A DNA stretch of 64,000 nt from Maribacter aestuarii (GTDB lineage Bacteria > Bacteroidota > Bacteroidia > Flavobacteriales > Flavobacteriaceae). Position numbers and translations under genes: made by a program. The notes under the pieces are model-generated. The model had not been told where the DNA came from and searched no databases. It saw only the letters and a program-made list of their open reading frames with translations. Every line of letters begins with the position of its first letter. The first letter of the stretch is position 1. The DNA is taken from positions 1,812,501 through 1,876,500 of the forward strand of contig NZ_CP107031.2 in assembly GCF_027474845.2 (NCBI RefSeq), given 5' to 3'. Below are positions 18,339-26,691 of the stretch, piece after piece.

Positions 18339-18803
18339 ATGTTTTCAGACAAACAAAAACCTAGAAGTATGAACGAAACAGGAGGACAACCCAACAGAAT
18401 TGAGAAGAACACTAAAATTAAAGGAGATATTATCTCTGAAGCCGATTTCCGTATCGATGGAAAATTGGATGGTAATGTTAAGACTTCCGGCAAAGTAGTA
18501 ATTGGAAAGGATGGCTACATACACGGAAAGGTAGAATGTGTAAATGCGGACATAGAGGGCAGCTTTAATGGCGAGCTTTTGGTTTCCGATTTGCTATCCT
18601 TGAAATCGTCGGCTGTGATAGAGGGAACGGTTTCCGTTACCAAACTAGCTGTTGAGCCTGGTGCAACATTCAACGCTTCATGTACCATGAAAGGTAAAGG
18701 CGGATCAATTTCTTCGTCTTCCAGTACCCAGAATTCAGGAGGTTTTAAATCATCACTGAGCGGAACCCCTAACGGTAAAAATGAGCCAGCAAAAGCCTCC
18801 TAA
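18339..18803 (+). CDS. Bactofilin (polymerising cytoskeletal protein)
   Basis: 154 residues. The central ~95 residues (about 22-118) are the DUF583 beta-helix with the recurring hydrophobic-glycine rhythm (TKIKGDIISEADFRIDGKLDGN, GKVVIGKDGYIHGKV, AVIEGTVSVTKLAVEPGA). Flanks are short, polar and low complexity, as usual. An alternative start is Met11 (18369). Its last 23 bp overlap the start of atpZ, a common arrangement in flavobacteria, and it follows sprE closely. Bactofilins polymerise without nucleotide and organise cell shape or envelope machinery. Confidence 0.9.
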   Translation: MFSDKQKPRSMNETGGQPNRIEKNTKIKGDIISEADFRIDGKLDGNVKTSGKVVIGKDGYIHGKVECVNADIEGSFNGELLVSDLLSLKSSAVIEGTVSVTKLAVEPGATFNASCTMKGKGGSISSSSSTQNSGGFKSSLSGTPNGKNEPAKAS

Positions 18804-19004
18804 GAAAAAAACAATCTCAAAAACATTGCTGTTCTTTCCGGTATCGCTTTTGAAATGGGTGCTATTATATTCTTGGCGGCCAAAGGCGGTATTTGGCTAG
18901 ACGAGTATTATGGTAATGAAAAAAGAGTTCTTACGGCAATTGCCACTATATTAGGTGTGGCAATTGCCATATGGGTTGTTTTGCGACAACTAAAAAAGTA
19001 TTAA
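18781..19004 (+). CDS. atpZ: AtpZ/AtpI-family small membrane protein, apparent frameshift in A7 run
   Basis: ATG at 18781 opens MSQQKPPKKK, then the frame runs into a stop. At the A7 run 18805-18811 the adjacent frame continues without interruption as NNLKNIAVLSGIAFEMGAII, with two membrane helices, to TAA at 19002-19004. Adding one A gives a 74-residue protein with the two-helix pattern and LSGIAFEMG signature of the AtpZ/AtpI family, which sits just before the F0 genes in most ATP synthase operons and assists F0 assembly or Mg2+ uptake. The continuing frame has no usable ATG of its own before the first helix. Probably one missing A in the sequence, otherwise a -1 slip site or an inactivated gene. 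Confidence 0.7.
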
Positions 19005-19007
19005 ATA

Positions 19008-19403
19008 TTGAAAGTCAAAACGCTTCCCATTATTGCTTTCCTTCTAGTCTTGTCAGTAAGTTTATTATCGATATTTTTTTTACACTCTTATTTACTTAGT
19101 GCCTATGGTATGCCAAAATATGGCAACCTCATTTTACAATCCTATATTGTAAATGGATTATTGGCCTCCAGTATTTACATAGGTCTTTATGCCTTTCGTA
19201 AAAAACTCAAAAACCACATAGGATTTCTTTTTATGGGGGGTAGTTTCTTAAAGTTCATTTTCTTCTTTTTACTTTTTTATCCAACGTATAGTGCTGATGG
19301 AGATATGGATAAGATAGAATTTGCCGCTTTCTTTGTCCCTTACCTGCTCTCTTTGATTTTAGAGACCTTTTTCATAGCTCAAATGCTTAAAAAATTGGAT
19401 TAA
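19008..19403 (+). CDS. DUF6168-like four-helix membrane protein in the ATP synthase operon
   Basis: 131 residues with four hydrophobic helices (about 6-27, 43-63, 73-92, 101-127). Start is TTG at 19008, three bases after the atpZ stop. In flavobacteria a protein of this kind regularly stands between atpZ and atpB; its layout recalls AtpI-type assembly proteins, but sequence similarity to them is not obvious. Its function is unknown; a role in F0 assembly is inferred from position only. Confidence 0.65.
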   Translation: MKVKTLPIIAFLLVLSVSLLSIFFLHSYLLSAYGMPKYGNLILQSYIVNGLLASSIYIGLYAFRKKLKNHIGFLFMGGSFLKFIFFFLLFYPTYSADGDMDKIEFAAFFVPYLLSLILETFFIAQMLKKLD

Positions 19404-19509
19404 AATACTAGCTTCTTTTTACTTTGAAATAAAGTCTAGATTGCTTTTTTCTTTTTGTGATAATACCGTACATTTGCACCGATTTTTAGAGACCGATATT
19501 TTGAGCAAT

Positions 19510-20649
19510 ATGCGAAAAACACTTTTTTTCAAAGTTCTAATAGCCATAGCCTTACTTGTTAGCACGAATAATTTTGCTTCAGAAAGCGAAGCATCTTCCG
19601 ATGAGCCAAAACAAGATATTAAAACCGAGATTAAGGAATATATTCAACATCACCTTCAGGATTCTCACGATTTTTCACTGTTTTCCTATACGGACGAAGC
19701 AGGCGAGCACCATTATGTAGGATTTCCGCTCCCCGTTATTTTATGGGATGACGGTTTAAAAGTTTTTTCTTCCTCTAAATTCCATCACGGTGGAACCTTG
19801 GCTGAAGTTGACGGAAATTACTATAAGTTATACCACAGCAAGATTTACAAGACCGATGCTGACGGTACCATCAATTATGACGAAGAAAATCATCCTACTA
19901 ATGTACAGCCCATAGATTTTTCTATAACCAAGAGCGTGGTAATGATTTTTCTTACGTGTTTGTTGATGTTTTGGTTGTTCAGAAGTCTGGCAAGTTCTTA
20001 TGCAAAGAATGGAAGTGTACCGGTCGGGGTGGGTAGGTTCTTTGAGCCTATTGTAGTTTACATTAGGGATGATATCGCTAAACCAAATATCGGTGAGAAA
20101 AAATACGCCAGGTATATGCCGTACTTGCTAACGGTTTTCTTTTTCATCTGGTTTTTGAACATTTTTGGATTAACGCCACTAGGCGTCAATGTTACTGGAA
20201 ACATCGCAGTAACGGTTGCCTTGGCTTTGATAACGTTTTTATTGACTAATTTAACGGGCACCAAGGACTATTGGAAACATATTTTTGATCCATTGGGCGA
20301 TACCATGCCGTGGTATGGTAAAATCCCCATATACATTATATTGGTCCCTATTGAAATTCTGGGCATTTTCATTAAGCCTTTTGCACTACTGATACGTTTG
20401 TATGCCAACATGCAGGCGGGACATATTGTATTGATGAGTTTAATAGGTCTAATGTTCATCTTTAAGAGTTGGATTGGCAGTCCGTTATCCTTTGGACTGG
20501 CCTTTGCGATTTCATTGATTGAAATTTTAGTAGCGGTATTGCAAGCATATATTTTCACCATGTTATCGGCCCTGTATTTTGGATTTGCGGCAGAAGAGCA
20601 TGATCATGACCACGGTCATGAAGAAGAGCCGGAGTTGGCTCATTTATAG
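19510..20649 (+). CDS. atpB: F0F1 ATP synthase subunit a
   Basis: 379 residues from ATG 19510 (upstream in-frame TTG codons are less likely because they place charged residues before the signal sequence). A cleavable signal peptide (~1-24) precedes a long periplasmic N-terminal extension (to ~140) seen in Bacteroidota subunit a. The C-terminal half has the five helices of the proton channel, including the essential Arg in LLIRLYANMQAGH (the helix-5 stator arginine) and the last helix with LEI/LVAVLQAYIF. The tail is His/Glu rich (EEHDHDHGHEEEP), which could bind metal. Forms the proton path with the c-ring. Confidence 0.93.
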   Translation: MRKTLFFKVLIAIALLVSTNNFASESEASSDEPKQDIKTEIKEYIQHHLQDSHDFSLFSYTDEAGEHHYVGFPLPVILWDDGLKVFSSSKFHHGGTLAEVDGNYYKLYHSKIYKTDADGTINYDEENHPTNVQPIDFSITKSVVMIFLTCLLMFWLFRSLASSYAKNGSVPVGVGRFFEPIVVYIRDDIAKPNIGEKKYARYMPYLLTVFFFIWFLNIFGLTPLGVNVTGNIAVTVALALITFLLTNLTGTKDYWKHIFDPLGDTMPWYGKIPIYIILVPIEILGIFIKPFALLIRLYANMQAGHIVLMSLIGLMFIFKSWIGSPLSFGLAFAISLIEILVAVLQAYIFTMLSALYFGFAAEEHDHDHGHEEEPELAHL

Positions 20650-20682
20650 GATTGAATTTTTAATTTTTAAACTAGATATATT

Positions 20683-20874
20683 ATGGAAATTCCAGCAATT
20701 GTAGGTGCAGGTTTAGCGGTTATCGGAGTAGGTTTGGGTATTGGTAGAATCGGTGGCTCTGCCATGGATGCTATCGCCCGTCAGCCAGAAGCTTACGGTA
20801 AGATTCAGACAGCAATGTTGATAGCGGCAGCACTTATTGAAGGGATTGGTTTCGCTGCAATATTTGCATCTTAA
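20683..20874 (+). CDS. atpE: F0F1 ATP synthase subunit c
   Basis: 63 residues, two helices joined by a polar loop. The first helix has the glycine-rich AGLAVIGVGLGIGRIGG run, the loop has the conserved RQPE (Arg/Gln/Pro), and the second helix carries the proton-binding glutamate in AALIEGIGF. The absence of a Na+-site motif (Gln in helix 1 plus E-S/T in helix 2) suggests a proton-driven ring. Shorter than E. coli c (79 aa), normal for Bacteroidota. A perfect 13-bp hairpin follows the gene. Confidence 0.95.
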   Translation: MEIPAIVGAGLAVIGVGLGIGRIGGSAMDAIARQPEAYGKIQTAMLIAAALIEGIGFAAIFAS

Positions 20875-20887
20875 CAAATCTAAAGTT

Positions 20888-20918
20888 CATTGACCGTAAC
20901 GGTTGGTTACGGTCAATG
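20888..20918 (+). promoter_or_regulatory. Perfect 13-bp hairpin between atpE and atpF
   Basis: CATTGACCGTAAC (20888-20900) pairs exactly with GTTACGGTCAATG (20906-20918) around a 5-nt loop, followed by TTTCTT. It lies inside the operon. Likely roles are partial termination or protection of an upstream mRNA end, both of which would raise subunit c output over the later genes; c is needed in roughly tenfold excess. Confidence 0.65.
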
Positions 20919-20954
20919 TTTCTTAAAAATTAAAAGACAAATACAATTTAGAAT

Positions 20955-21455
20955 ATGGAAAAGTTATTGAATGAGTTTTCATTAGGATTGTTCTTTTGGC
21001 AGACCTTATTGTTTATCGGATTACTGTTATTGCTTCGCAAGTTTGCATGGAAACCAATTTTAAATGCAGTTAACGACCGGGAAGACGGTATCAAGGCTGC
21101 ATTGGCTGCTGCGGAAAGCGCGAAGAAAGAAATGCAGAATGTTACCGCTGATAGTGAGAAGCTTTTAAAAGAAGCACGCGCAGAACGTGAAGCTATGTTA
21201 AAGGAAGCCCGTGAGATTAAGGATAAGATGATAGCGGATTCTAAGGAGCAGGCCAAGATTGAAGGGGATAAAATGGTAAAACAAGCGCAAGCGACTATTG
21301 AGAGCGAGAAGAAGGCTGCGGTGGCAGATATAAAAAGTCAAGTTGCAGAGTTATCTGTAAGTATTGCAGAGAAAATCATTAAAGAACAATTATCCAATAA
21401 GGACAAGCAATTGAAATTAGTGGACGATATGTTGACCGACATAAAATTGAACTAA
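20955..21455 (+). CDS. atpF: F0F1 ATP synthase subunit b
   Basis: 166 residues: one N-terminal membrane helix (~8-27, LGLFFWQTLLFIGLLLLLRKF) and a long charged alpha-helical stalk (about 35-155) rich in Ala, Lys and Glu that dimerises and binds the delta subunit. Conserved LRKFAWKPI follows the membrane helix. Five bases separate it from atpH. Confidence 0.95.
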   Translation: MEKLLNEFSLGLFFWQTLLFIGLLLLLRKFAWKPILNAVNDREDGIKAALAAAESAKKEMQNVTADSEKLLKEARAEREAMLKEAREIKDKMIADSKEQAKIEGDKMVKQAQATIESEKKAAVADIKSQVAELSVSIAEKIIKEQLSNKDKQLKLVDDMLTDIKLN

Positions 21456-21459
21456 AACT

Positions 21460-21999
21460 ATGAGCGAATCTAGAGCGGCCATACGATATGCCAAAGCCAT
21501 TTTGGACTTGGCCATGGAGAATAAAGCCACTGCTGCGGTAGAGAAAGATATGCGGTCTATCGTATCTACTATATCGGATAGCAAGGAACTAAAGGATATG
21601 TTGGGTAGTCCAGTAATATCCGGTACCGCTAAAAAAGAGGTTTTAGGGAAGATTTTTAAGGGAAGTCACGCTATATCTGAGGGTTTGACCAGTATGTTGG
21701 TCGACAACAAAAGGATTTCAATCTTAAATGAAGTGGCACTTAAGTTCATAATCCTCAATGAACAACTAAAAGGGAAAGATGTAGCCTATGTAACAACGGC
21801 CGTTCCCATGAACGCCGCTTTGGAGAAGAAAGTTTTAAAACAGGTCACCTCTTTAACAGGTAATGAGGTTACCTTGGAGAATAAAGTCGATGAGGATATT
21901 ATCGGCGGATTTGTTTTAAGAGTTGGGGATTTGCAGTATGATGCAAGTATTGCCAACAAATTGAACAATTTAAAAAGAGAGTTTACAAATAGTTTATAA
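21460..21999 (+). CDS. atpH: F0F1 ATP synthase subunit delta
   Basis: 179 residues. N-terminal six-helix domain beginning with AAIRYAKAILDLA (the usual 'RYAKALLELA' signature) and a C-terminal domain with the family motif IIGGFVLRVGD..YDASI followed by LNNL. It joins the b stalk to the top of the alpha3beta3 head. A small hairpin (AATAGACG/CGTCTATT, about 22012-22031) lies between it and atpA. Confidence 0.93.
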   Translation: MSESRAAIRYAKAILDLAMENKATAAVEKDMRSIVSTISDSKELKDMLGSPVISGTAKKEVLGKIFKGSHAISEGLTSMLVDNKRISILNEVALKFIILNEQLKGKDVAYVTTAVPMNAALEKKVLKQVTSLTGNEVTLENKVDEDIIGGFVLRVGDLQYDASIANKLNNLKREFTNSL

Positions 22000-22056
22000 A
22001 TAAGAAGGGTAAATAGACGTTTACGTCTATTGTCTAACATCTAACGTCTTATAAAA

Positions 22057-23637
22057 ATGGCAGGAGTAAAAGCCGCTGAGGTATCAGCAATTTTAAAGAA
22101 ACAATTATCAGGGTTCGATGCAACCGCAACCTTGGACGAAGTGGGCACTGTATTACAGGTAGGTGATGGAATCGCTAGAGTCTACGGATTGGCCAATGTG
22201 CAGTACGGAGAATTAGTTGAGTTCGAAGGCGGTTTGGAAGGAATCGTTCTTAACCTCGAGGAAGATAACGTAGGTGTAGTATTGCTAGGACCATCTAGAG
22301 GGATCGGGGAAGGTGCAACGGTAAAACGTACCCAACGCATTGCCTCTATTAATGTTGGTGAAGGGATAGTTGGCCGTGTTGTAAATACGTTAGGAACTCC
22401 TATTGATGGAAAAGGTCCTATTTCAGGTAAGACTTACGAAATGCCACTGGAAAGAAAAGCTCCAGGGGTAATTTTCCGTGAGCCTGTAACCGAACCACTA
22501 CAATCTGGAATTAAGGCGATTGATGCCATGATACCTGTAGGACGGGGTCAACGGGAATTGGTTATTGGTGACCGTCAGACAGGTAAGACTACGGTTTGTA
22601 TCGATACCATTCTTAATCAAAAAGAATTTTACGATGCAGGTGAGCCTGTTTATTGTATTTATGTAGCCATTGGCCAAAAGGCCTCTACGGTTGCGAATAT
22701 TGCACAAGTTTTAGAAGATAAAGGAGCCTTGGCCTATACGACTATCGTAGCCGCCAACGCCTCCGACCCTGCACCTATGCAGGTTTATGCTCCTTTCGCC
22801 GGCGCATCTATTGGAGAATACTTCAGGGATACCGGTCGACCAGCTTTAATTATCTATGATGATTTATCAAAACAAGCGGTAGCCTACCGAGAAGTATCAT
22901 TGTTGTTAAGAAGGCCACCGGGACGTGAAGCGTATCCAGGTGATGTTTTCTACCTTCACTCTAGATTATTGGAGCGTGCGGCAAAAGTCATTAATGATGA
23001 TTCGATTGCAAAGAATATGAACGATTTACCGGATGTTTTGAAACCGATGGTAAAAGGAGGCGGTTCTTTAACAGCCCTTCCAATCATTGAAACACAGGCG
23101 GGAGATGTATCAGCCTATATTCCAACCAACGTAATCTCGATTACGGACGGACAGATATTCTTGGAGCAGGATTTGTTCAACCAAGGGGTACGTCCTGCGA
23201 TTAACGTAGGTATTTCCGTATCACGTGTTGGGGGTAATGCTCAGATTAAATCGATGAAGAAAGTAGCGGGTACTTTAAAATTGGACCAGGCACAGTTCCG
23301 TGAATTGGAAGCATTTGCTAAGTTCGGTTCCGATTTGGACGCAGCCACATTGAACGTAATTGAAAAAGGCCGTCGTAACGTGGAGATATTGAAGCAAGCA
23401 CAGAACGACCCTTTCACGGTGGAAGATCAGGTTGCAATAATTTATGCAGGTTCTAAAAACCTGTTGCGTGACGTTCCAGTTGAAAAAGTAAAAGAATTTG
23501 AACGCGACTATTTGGAATTTTTGAACGCCAAGCATAGAGATGTTCTAGATACCTTAAAAGCAGGAAAACTAACGGATGAGGTTACAGATACGTTAACGGC
23601 CGTTGCTAAGGATCTATCGGGAAAATACAGAAGTTAA
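22057..23637 (+). CDS. atpA: F0F1 ATP synthase subunit alpha
   Basis: 526 residues, normal length. The P-loop GDRQTGKT lies near residue 172; the nucleotide-site segment [14 protein letters not shown] and [22 protein letters not shown], and the visible arginine finger region [10 protein letters not shown], are all present. N-terminal beta-barrel domain about 25-95, C-terminal helical domain after ~385. Catalytic beta (atpD) and epsilon (atpC) genes are absent from this operon, as is usual in Bacteroidota where they form a separate atpDC unit. Confidence 0.97.
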   Translation: MAGVKAAEVSAILKKQLSGFDATATLDEVGTVLQVGDGIARVYGLANVQYGELVEFEGGLEGIVLNLEEDNVGVVLLGPSRGIGEGATVKRTQRIASINVGEGIVGRVVNTLGTPIDGKGPISGKTYEMPLERKAPGVIFREPVTEPLQSGIKAIDAMIPVGRGQRELVIGDRQTGKTTVCIDTILNQKEFYDAGEPVYCIYVAIGQKASTVANIAQVLEDKGALAYTTIVAANASDPAPMQVYAPFAGASIGEYFRDTGRPALIIYDDLSKQAVAYREVSLLLRRPPGREAYPGDVFYLHSRLLERAAKVINDDSIAKNMNDLPDVLKPMVKGGGSLTALPIIETQAGDVSAYIPTNVISITDGQIFLEQDLFNQGVRPAINVGISVSRVGGNAQIKSMKKVAGTLKLDQAQFRELEAFAKFGSDLDAATLNVIEKGRRNVEILKQAQNDPFTVEDQVAIIYAGSKNLLRDVPVEKVKEFERDYLEFLNAKHRDVLDTLKAGKLTDEVTDTLTAVAKDLSGKYRS

Positions 23638-23704
23638 TAGTAAAGCGTAATAAGTACCATTTAGTTCTTTACTAATTGATACTGTTTACCATATACTTAT
23701 AAAA

Positions 23705-24565
23705 ATGGCAAACTTAAAGGAAATACGTAATAGAATAGCATCGGTCTCTTCAACCATGCAGATTACCAGTGCCATGAAAATGGTATCTGCTGCCAAGCTG
23801 AAGAAGGCTCAAGATGCCATTACGGCGATGCGTCCTTATGCGGATAAACTAACGGAACTTTTACAAAGTTTGAGTGCAAGCTTGGATGGGGATTCCGGTA
23901 GTAAGTATTCCGATAATAGAATTGTGAACAAAGTATTGGTAGTTGGGATTACTTCTAACAGAGGGTTGTGCGGAGCGTTCAATACAAATATCTTGAAACA
24001 GTGCACCTATCTCGCCGAAACCGCTTACGCAGGAAAAGAAGTGGATTTTATGGCCATTGGAAAAAAGGCCAATGATTTTTTACGAAAAAAATCTACTGTT
24101 ATCGCAAACCATAGTTCTGTTTATGAAGAATTGACTTTTGATAATGTAGCGGCGATAGCCGAGGATTTGATGGAGCAGTTCACCAATGGGAACTATGATA
24201 GAATCGATATTGTTTACAACAAGTTTAAAAACGCTGCTACACAAATTGTAATGACGGAGCAGTTTCTTCCAATAGTGCCTATGGAAGGTGCCGAGAATGC
24301 TAATGCAGATTATATCTTTGAGCCGACCAAAGTAGAGATTGTAGAGCAATTGATTCCGAAGTCTTTGAAGACCCAACTATATAAAGGTATAAGAGACTCT
24401 TTTGCTAGTGAGCACGGTGCTCGTATGACTGCCATGCATAAAGCAACTGACAATGCTACAGAGCTTAGAGATCAGTTGAAGCTGACCTACAACAAAGCGA
24501 GACAAGCAGCTATTACCAACGAGATTTTAGAAATTGTTGGTGGAGCGGAAGCGCTGAACAATTAG
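23705..24565 (+). CDS. atpG: F0F1 ATP synthase subunit gamma
   Basis: 286 residues, the central rotor shaft. The N-terminal coiled-coil helix begins ANLKEIRNRIASVSSTMQITSAMKMVSAAKL and the C-terminal helix contains the matching LRDQLKLTYNKARQAAITNEILEIVGGAEAL, both diagnostic. The Rossmann-like middle domain includes ITSNRGLCGAFN. The final seven codons (GAEALNN) and the TAG stop are the first copy of the 53-bp tandem repeat that follows, so the gene end has been copied several times downstream. Confidence 0.96.
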   Translation: MANLKEIRNRIASVSSTMQITSAMKMVSAAKLKKAQDAITAMRPYADKLTELLQSLSASLDGDSGSKYSDNRIVNKVLVVGITSNRGLCGAFNTNILKQCTYLAETAYAGKEVDFMAIGKKANDFLRKKSTVIANHSSVYEELTFDNVAAIAEDLMEQFTNGNYDRIDIVYNKFKNAATQIVMTEQFLPIVPMEGAENANADYIFEPTKVEIVEQLIPKSLKTQLYKGIRDSFASEHGARMTAMHKATDNATELRDQLKLTYNKARQAAITNEILEIVGGAEALNN

Positions 24566-24884
24566 ACCGAACGGCGGGGAGGTCAAATCCATCAGGAGCG
24601 GAAGCGCTGAACAATTAGACCGAACGGCGGGGAGGTCAAATCCATCGGGAGCGGAAGCGCTGAACAATTAGACCGAACGGCGGGGAGGTCAAATCCATCG
24701 GGAGCGGAAGCGCTGAACAATTAGACCGAACGGCGGGGAGGTCAAATCCATCGGGAGCGGAAGCGCTGAACAATTAGACCGAACGGCAGGGAGGTCAAAT
24801 CCATCGGGAGCGGAAGCGCTGAACAATTAGACCGAACTACAGGGAGGTCAAATCCATCATCGCGCTAAGGCACTCAACAATTAA
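24542..24884 (+). repeat. 53-bp tandem repeat copying the 3' end of atpG (6 full copies + 1 partial divergent copy)
   Basis: Six head-to-tail units of 53 bp start at 24542, 24595, 24648, 24701, 24754 and 24807. Units 1-4 differ only at the last base; unit 5 has one extra change and unit 6 three. Each begins with the last codons of atpG (GAEALNN, TAG) and continues with ACCGAACGGCGGGGAGGTC and AAATCCATC. A seventh, partial and divergent copy (24860-24884) can be read RAKALNN, TAA and differs from the others mainly at third codon positions. The stop in unit 1 keeps AtpG intact whatever the copy number. All three forward frames contain stops, so the array is not coding; 53 is not a multiple of three. 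It lies upstream of the operon terminator. Confidence 0.95.
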
Positions 24885-24905
24885 TTATAACATTATTCAT
24901 TTATT

Positions 24906-24940
24906 AAAAAGGCTCCCGATTAGGGAGCCTTTTTCTTTTT
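24906..24940. terminator. Bidirectional intrinsic terminator between atpG and the sulfatase gene
   Basis: AAAAAGGCTCCC (24906-24917), loop GATTA, GGGAGCCTTTTT and a further T-run. The flanking A and T tracts allow it to stop both the atp operon (plus) and the convergent sulfatase gene (minus, ending at 24943). Confidence 0.85.
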
Positions 24941-24942
24941 TA

Positions 24943-26583
24943 CTATTCGGAGTCGAGCGGTGACTTAATATCATTTTCTAGATGCAAATCAATGTACTTT
25001 TGATTTAATTCATCCGAATCGCCATATTGTTTTCTAAGTTCTTCTAGCCTTATTTTTAGATCAGTCACTACATCGGCATATTCAGGTTCGTCAAAGACAT
25101 TGTTCATTTCATTAGGGTCTTTTTTACGGTCATAAAGCTCCCACTCATCTACATCGTAGTAGAAGTGAACAAGTTTATAGTCGATTGTAACAATCCCGTA
25201 ATGTCTTTTCACTTGGTGTACCGCGGGATATTCGTAGTAATGATAGTAAACCGCATCTCTAGTCCATTCCGCGTCGTTAGAGGTCAGTAGAGGCATAAGG
25301 CTTTCGCCTTGCATATCATCTGGAGCATCAATTTGTGCGGCTTCCAACATAGTTTGGGCAAAGTCCAGGTTTTGAACCATTTCTTCGTTGGTGATGCTAG
25401 GCTTAATTTCATTGGGCCATCTAACCAATAATGGCGTTTTAAAGGACTCATCATATATGAACCGTTTATCGAACCAACCATGTTCACCGAGGTAAAAACC
25501 TTGGTCCGAGGTATAGATTACCATGGTATTCCCAGTTAAGTCGTTTGTGTCCAGATAGTCCAATACCCGTCCGACATTATCATCTACTGAGGAAATACAT
25601 GCTAGATAATCCTGCATGTAACGTTGGTACTTCCATTGCATTTTTTCTTTTTTGGTCATTTTCGGCCAATTCTCTTCAAAGTCCTCATTTATCTTATCCA
25701 ATATGGGTTCGTATAAGGCCTTTTGATCCTCATTGACTCTATTAGTATAGGGGTTGTCAAACGAACCTTCATATTCTGGCACAAAGGGTTCTGGGTTCAT
25801 CCTTTTAGTCAGTGCAGGACGAATTTTGCTATCATGATTGTACATCATATGACGTAATAAATTCATTTCTGCCGTTTTCGCTGCGGTTCCCCTATTACTG
25901 TAATCATCAAAAAGGTTGTCAGGCTCTGGAAATGTCTTGCCATAAAATTCCTCGAATTTTTCCGGACTTGGCCACCACGGACGGTGCGGTGCCTTGTGCA
26001 AGTACATGAGCATAAAAGGTTTATCTGGGTCTCTTTTGGTATCCAACCATTCTAAAGTGACATCGGTTATAATATCGGTCACGTATCCGGTAATCGTCGT
26101 ATCCCCATCCTTGGTAATGAAATCGGGATTGATATAGCTCCCTTGCCCGGGAAGAATCATAAAATCATCCACTCCCTTCGGGTTGTTTCCAAAATGGAGC
26201 TTCCCGAACATAGCTGTTTGATAGCCGGCCTTTTGAAATAATTGGGGGAAGGTTACCTGTGTGGTGTCAAAAGGGCGTTGATTATCCGTTTTTCCATTGA
26301 TATGCGTATGTTTTCCGGTAAGAATTGTTGCCCTTGAAGGTGCACAAATTGAATTTGTGACACTGGCATTTGTAAAAGTGATGCCCTCTTTTGCGATTCT
26401 ATCAATATTAGGAGTCTGTATGAGTTTATCGTTATAAGCACTAATAGCTTGATAAGCGTGATCATCGGACATGATAAAAATAATGTTCGGTTTTTCCCGC
26501 ACTTTTTCTTCTACTACCTGCTCATTGCAAGAAAACGCAATACATAGCATCAAAATTAAAACGATTGGAATCACTTTTTTCAT
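24943..26583 (-). CDS. Sulfatase lipoprotein (S1 arylsulfatase family)
   Basis: 546 residues. Lipobox AFSC (Cys19) predicts a membrane-anchored lipoprotein. The sulfatase domain opens PNIIFIMSDDH (metal-binding Asp40/Asp41) and carries the formylglycine motif CAPSR at 80-84 (Cys80 is converted to formylglycine), followed by ATILTGKHTH. The second metal site is visible in VIYTSDQGFYLGEHGWFDKR. A C-terminal subdomain has the DYKLVHFYYDVDEWELYDRKKDPNEMNN segment of the family. In marine flavobacteria such enzymes usually strip sulfate from algal polysaccharides, but no carbohydrate gene cluster surrounds it, so the substrate is open. Divergent from the TetA-like gene; no sulfatase-maturating enzyme is in the window. 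Confidence 0.92.
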   Translation of the reverse strand: MKKVIPIVLILMLCIAFSCNEQVVEEKVREKPNIIFIMSDDHAYQAISAYNDKLIQTPNIDRIAKEGITFTNASVTNSICAPSRATILTGKHTHINGKTDNQRPFDTTQVTFPQLFQKAGYQTAMFGKLHFGNNPKGVDDFMILPGQGSYINPDFITKDGDTTITGYVTDIITDVTLEWLDTKRDPDKPFMLMYLHKAPHRPWWPSPEKFEEFYGKTFPEPDNLFDDYSNRGTAAKTAEMNLLRHMMYNHDSKIRPALTKRMNPEPFVPEYEGSFDNPYTNRVNEDQKALYEPILDKINEDFEENWPKMTKKEKMQWKYQRYMQDYLACISSVDDNVGRVLDYLDTNDLTGNTMVIYTSDQGFYLGEHGWFDKRFIYDESFKTPLLVRWPNEIKPSITNEEMVQNLDFAQTMLEAAQIDAPDDMQGESLMPLLTSNDAEWTRDAVYYHYYEYPAVHQVKRHYGIVTIDYKLVHFYYDVDEWELYDRKKDPNEMNNVFDEPEYADVVTDLKIRLEELRKQYGDSDELNQKYIDLHLENDIKSPLDSE

Positions 26584-26691
26584 AAGGATGGTGTAGTTTC
26601 AAGATTTTCAGTTCAATATACTAAAATTGTATTCGACTAGAGGAATATTTCTTTCTGTGGTTTCTTTTTTTAACCGATTTTTGTCGCTCTT

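Noticed and set aside
24542..24884. Repeat array as a possible CRISPR
   Set aside because: Units are directly adjacent at a 53-bp period without unique spacers, the unit contains the end of atpG, and no cas genes are present.
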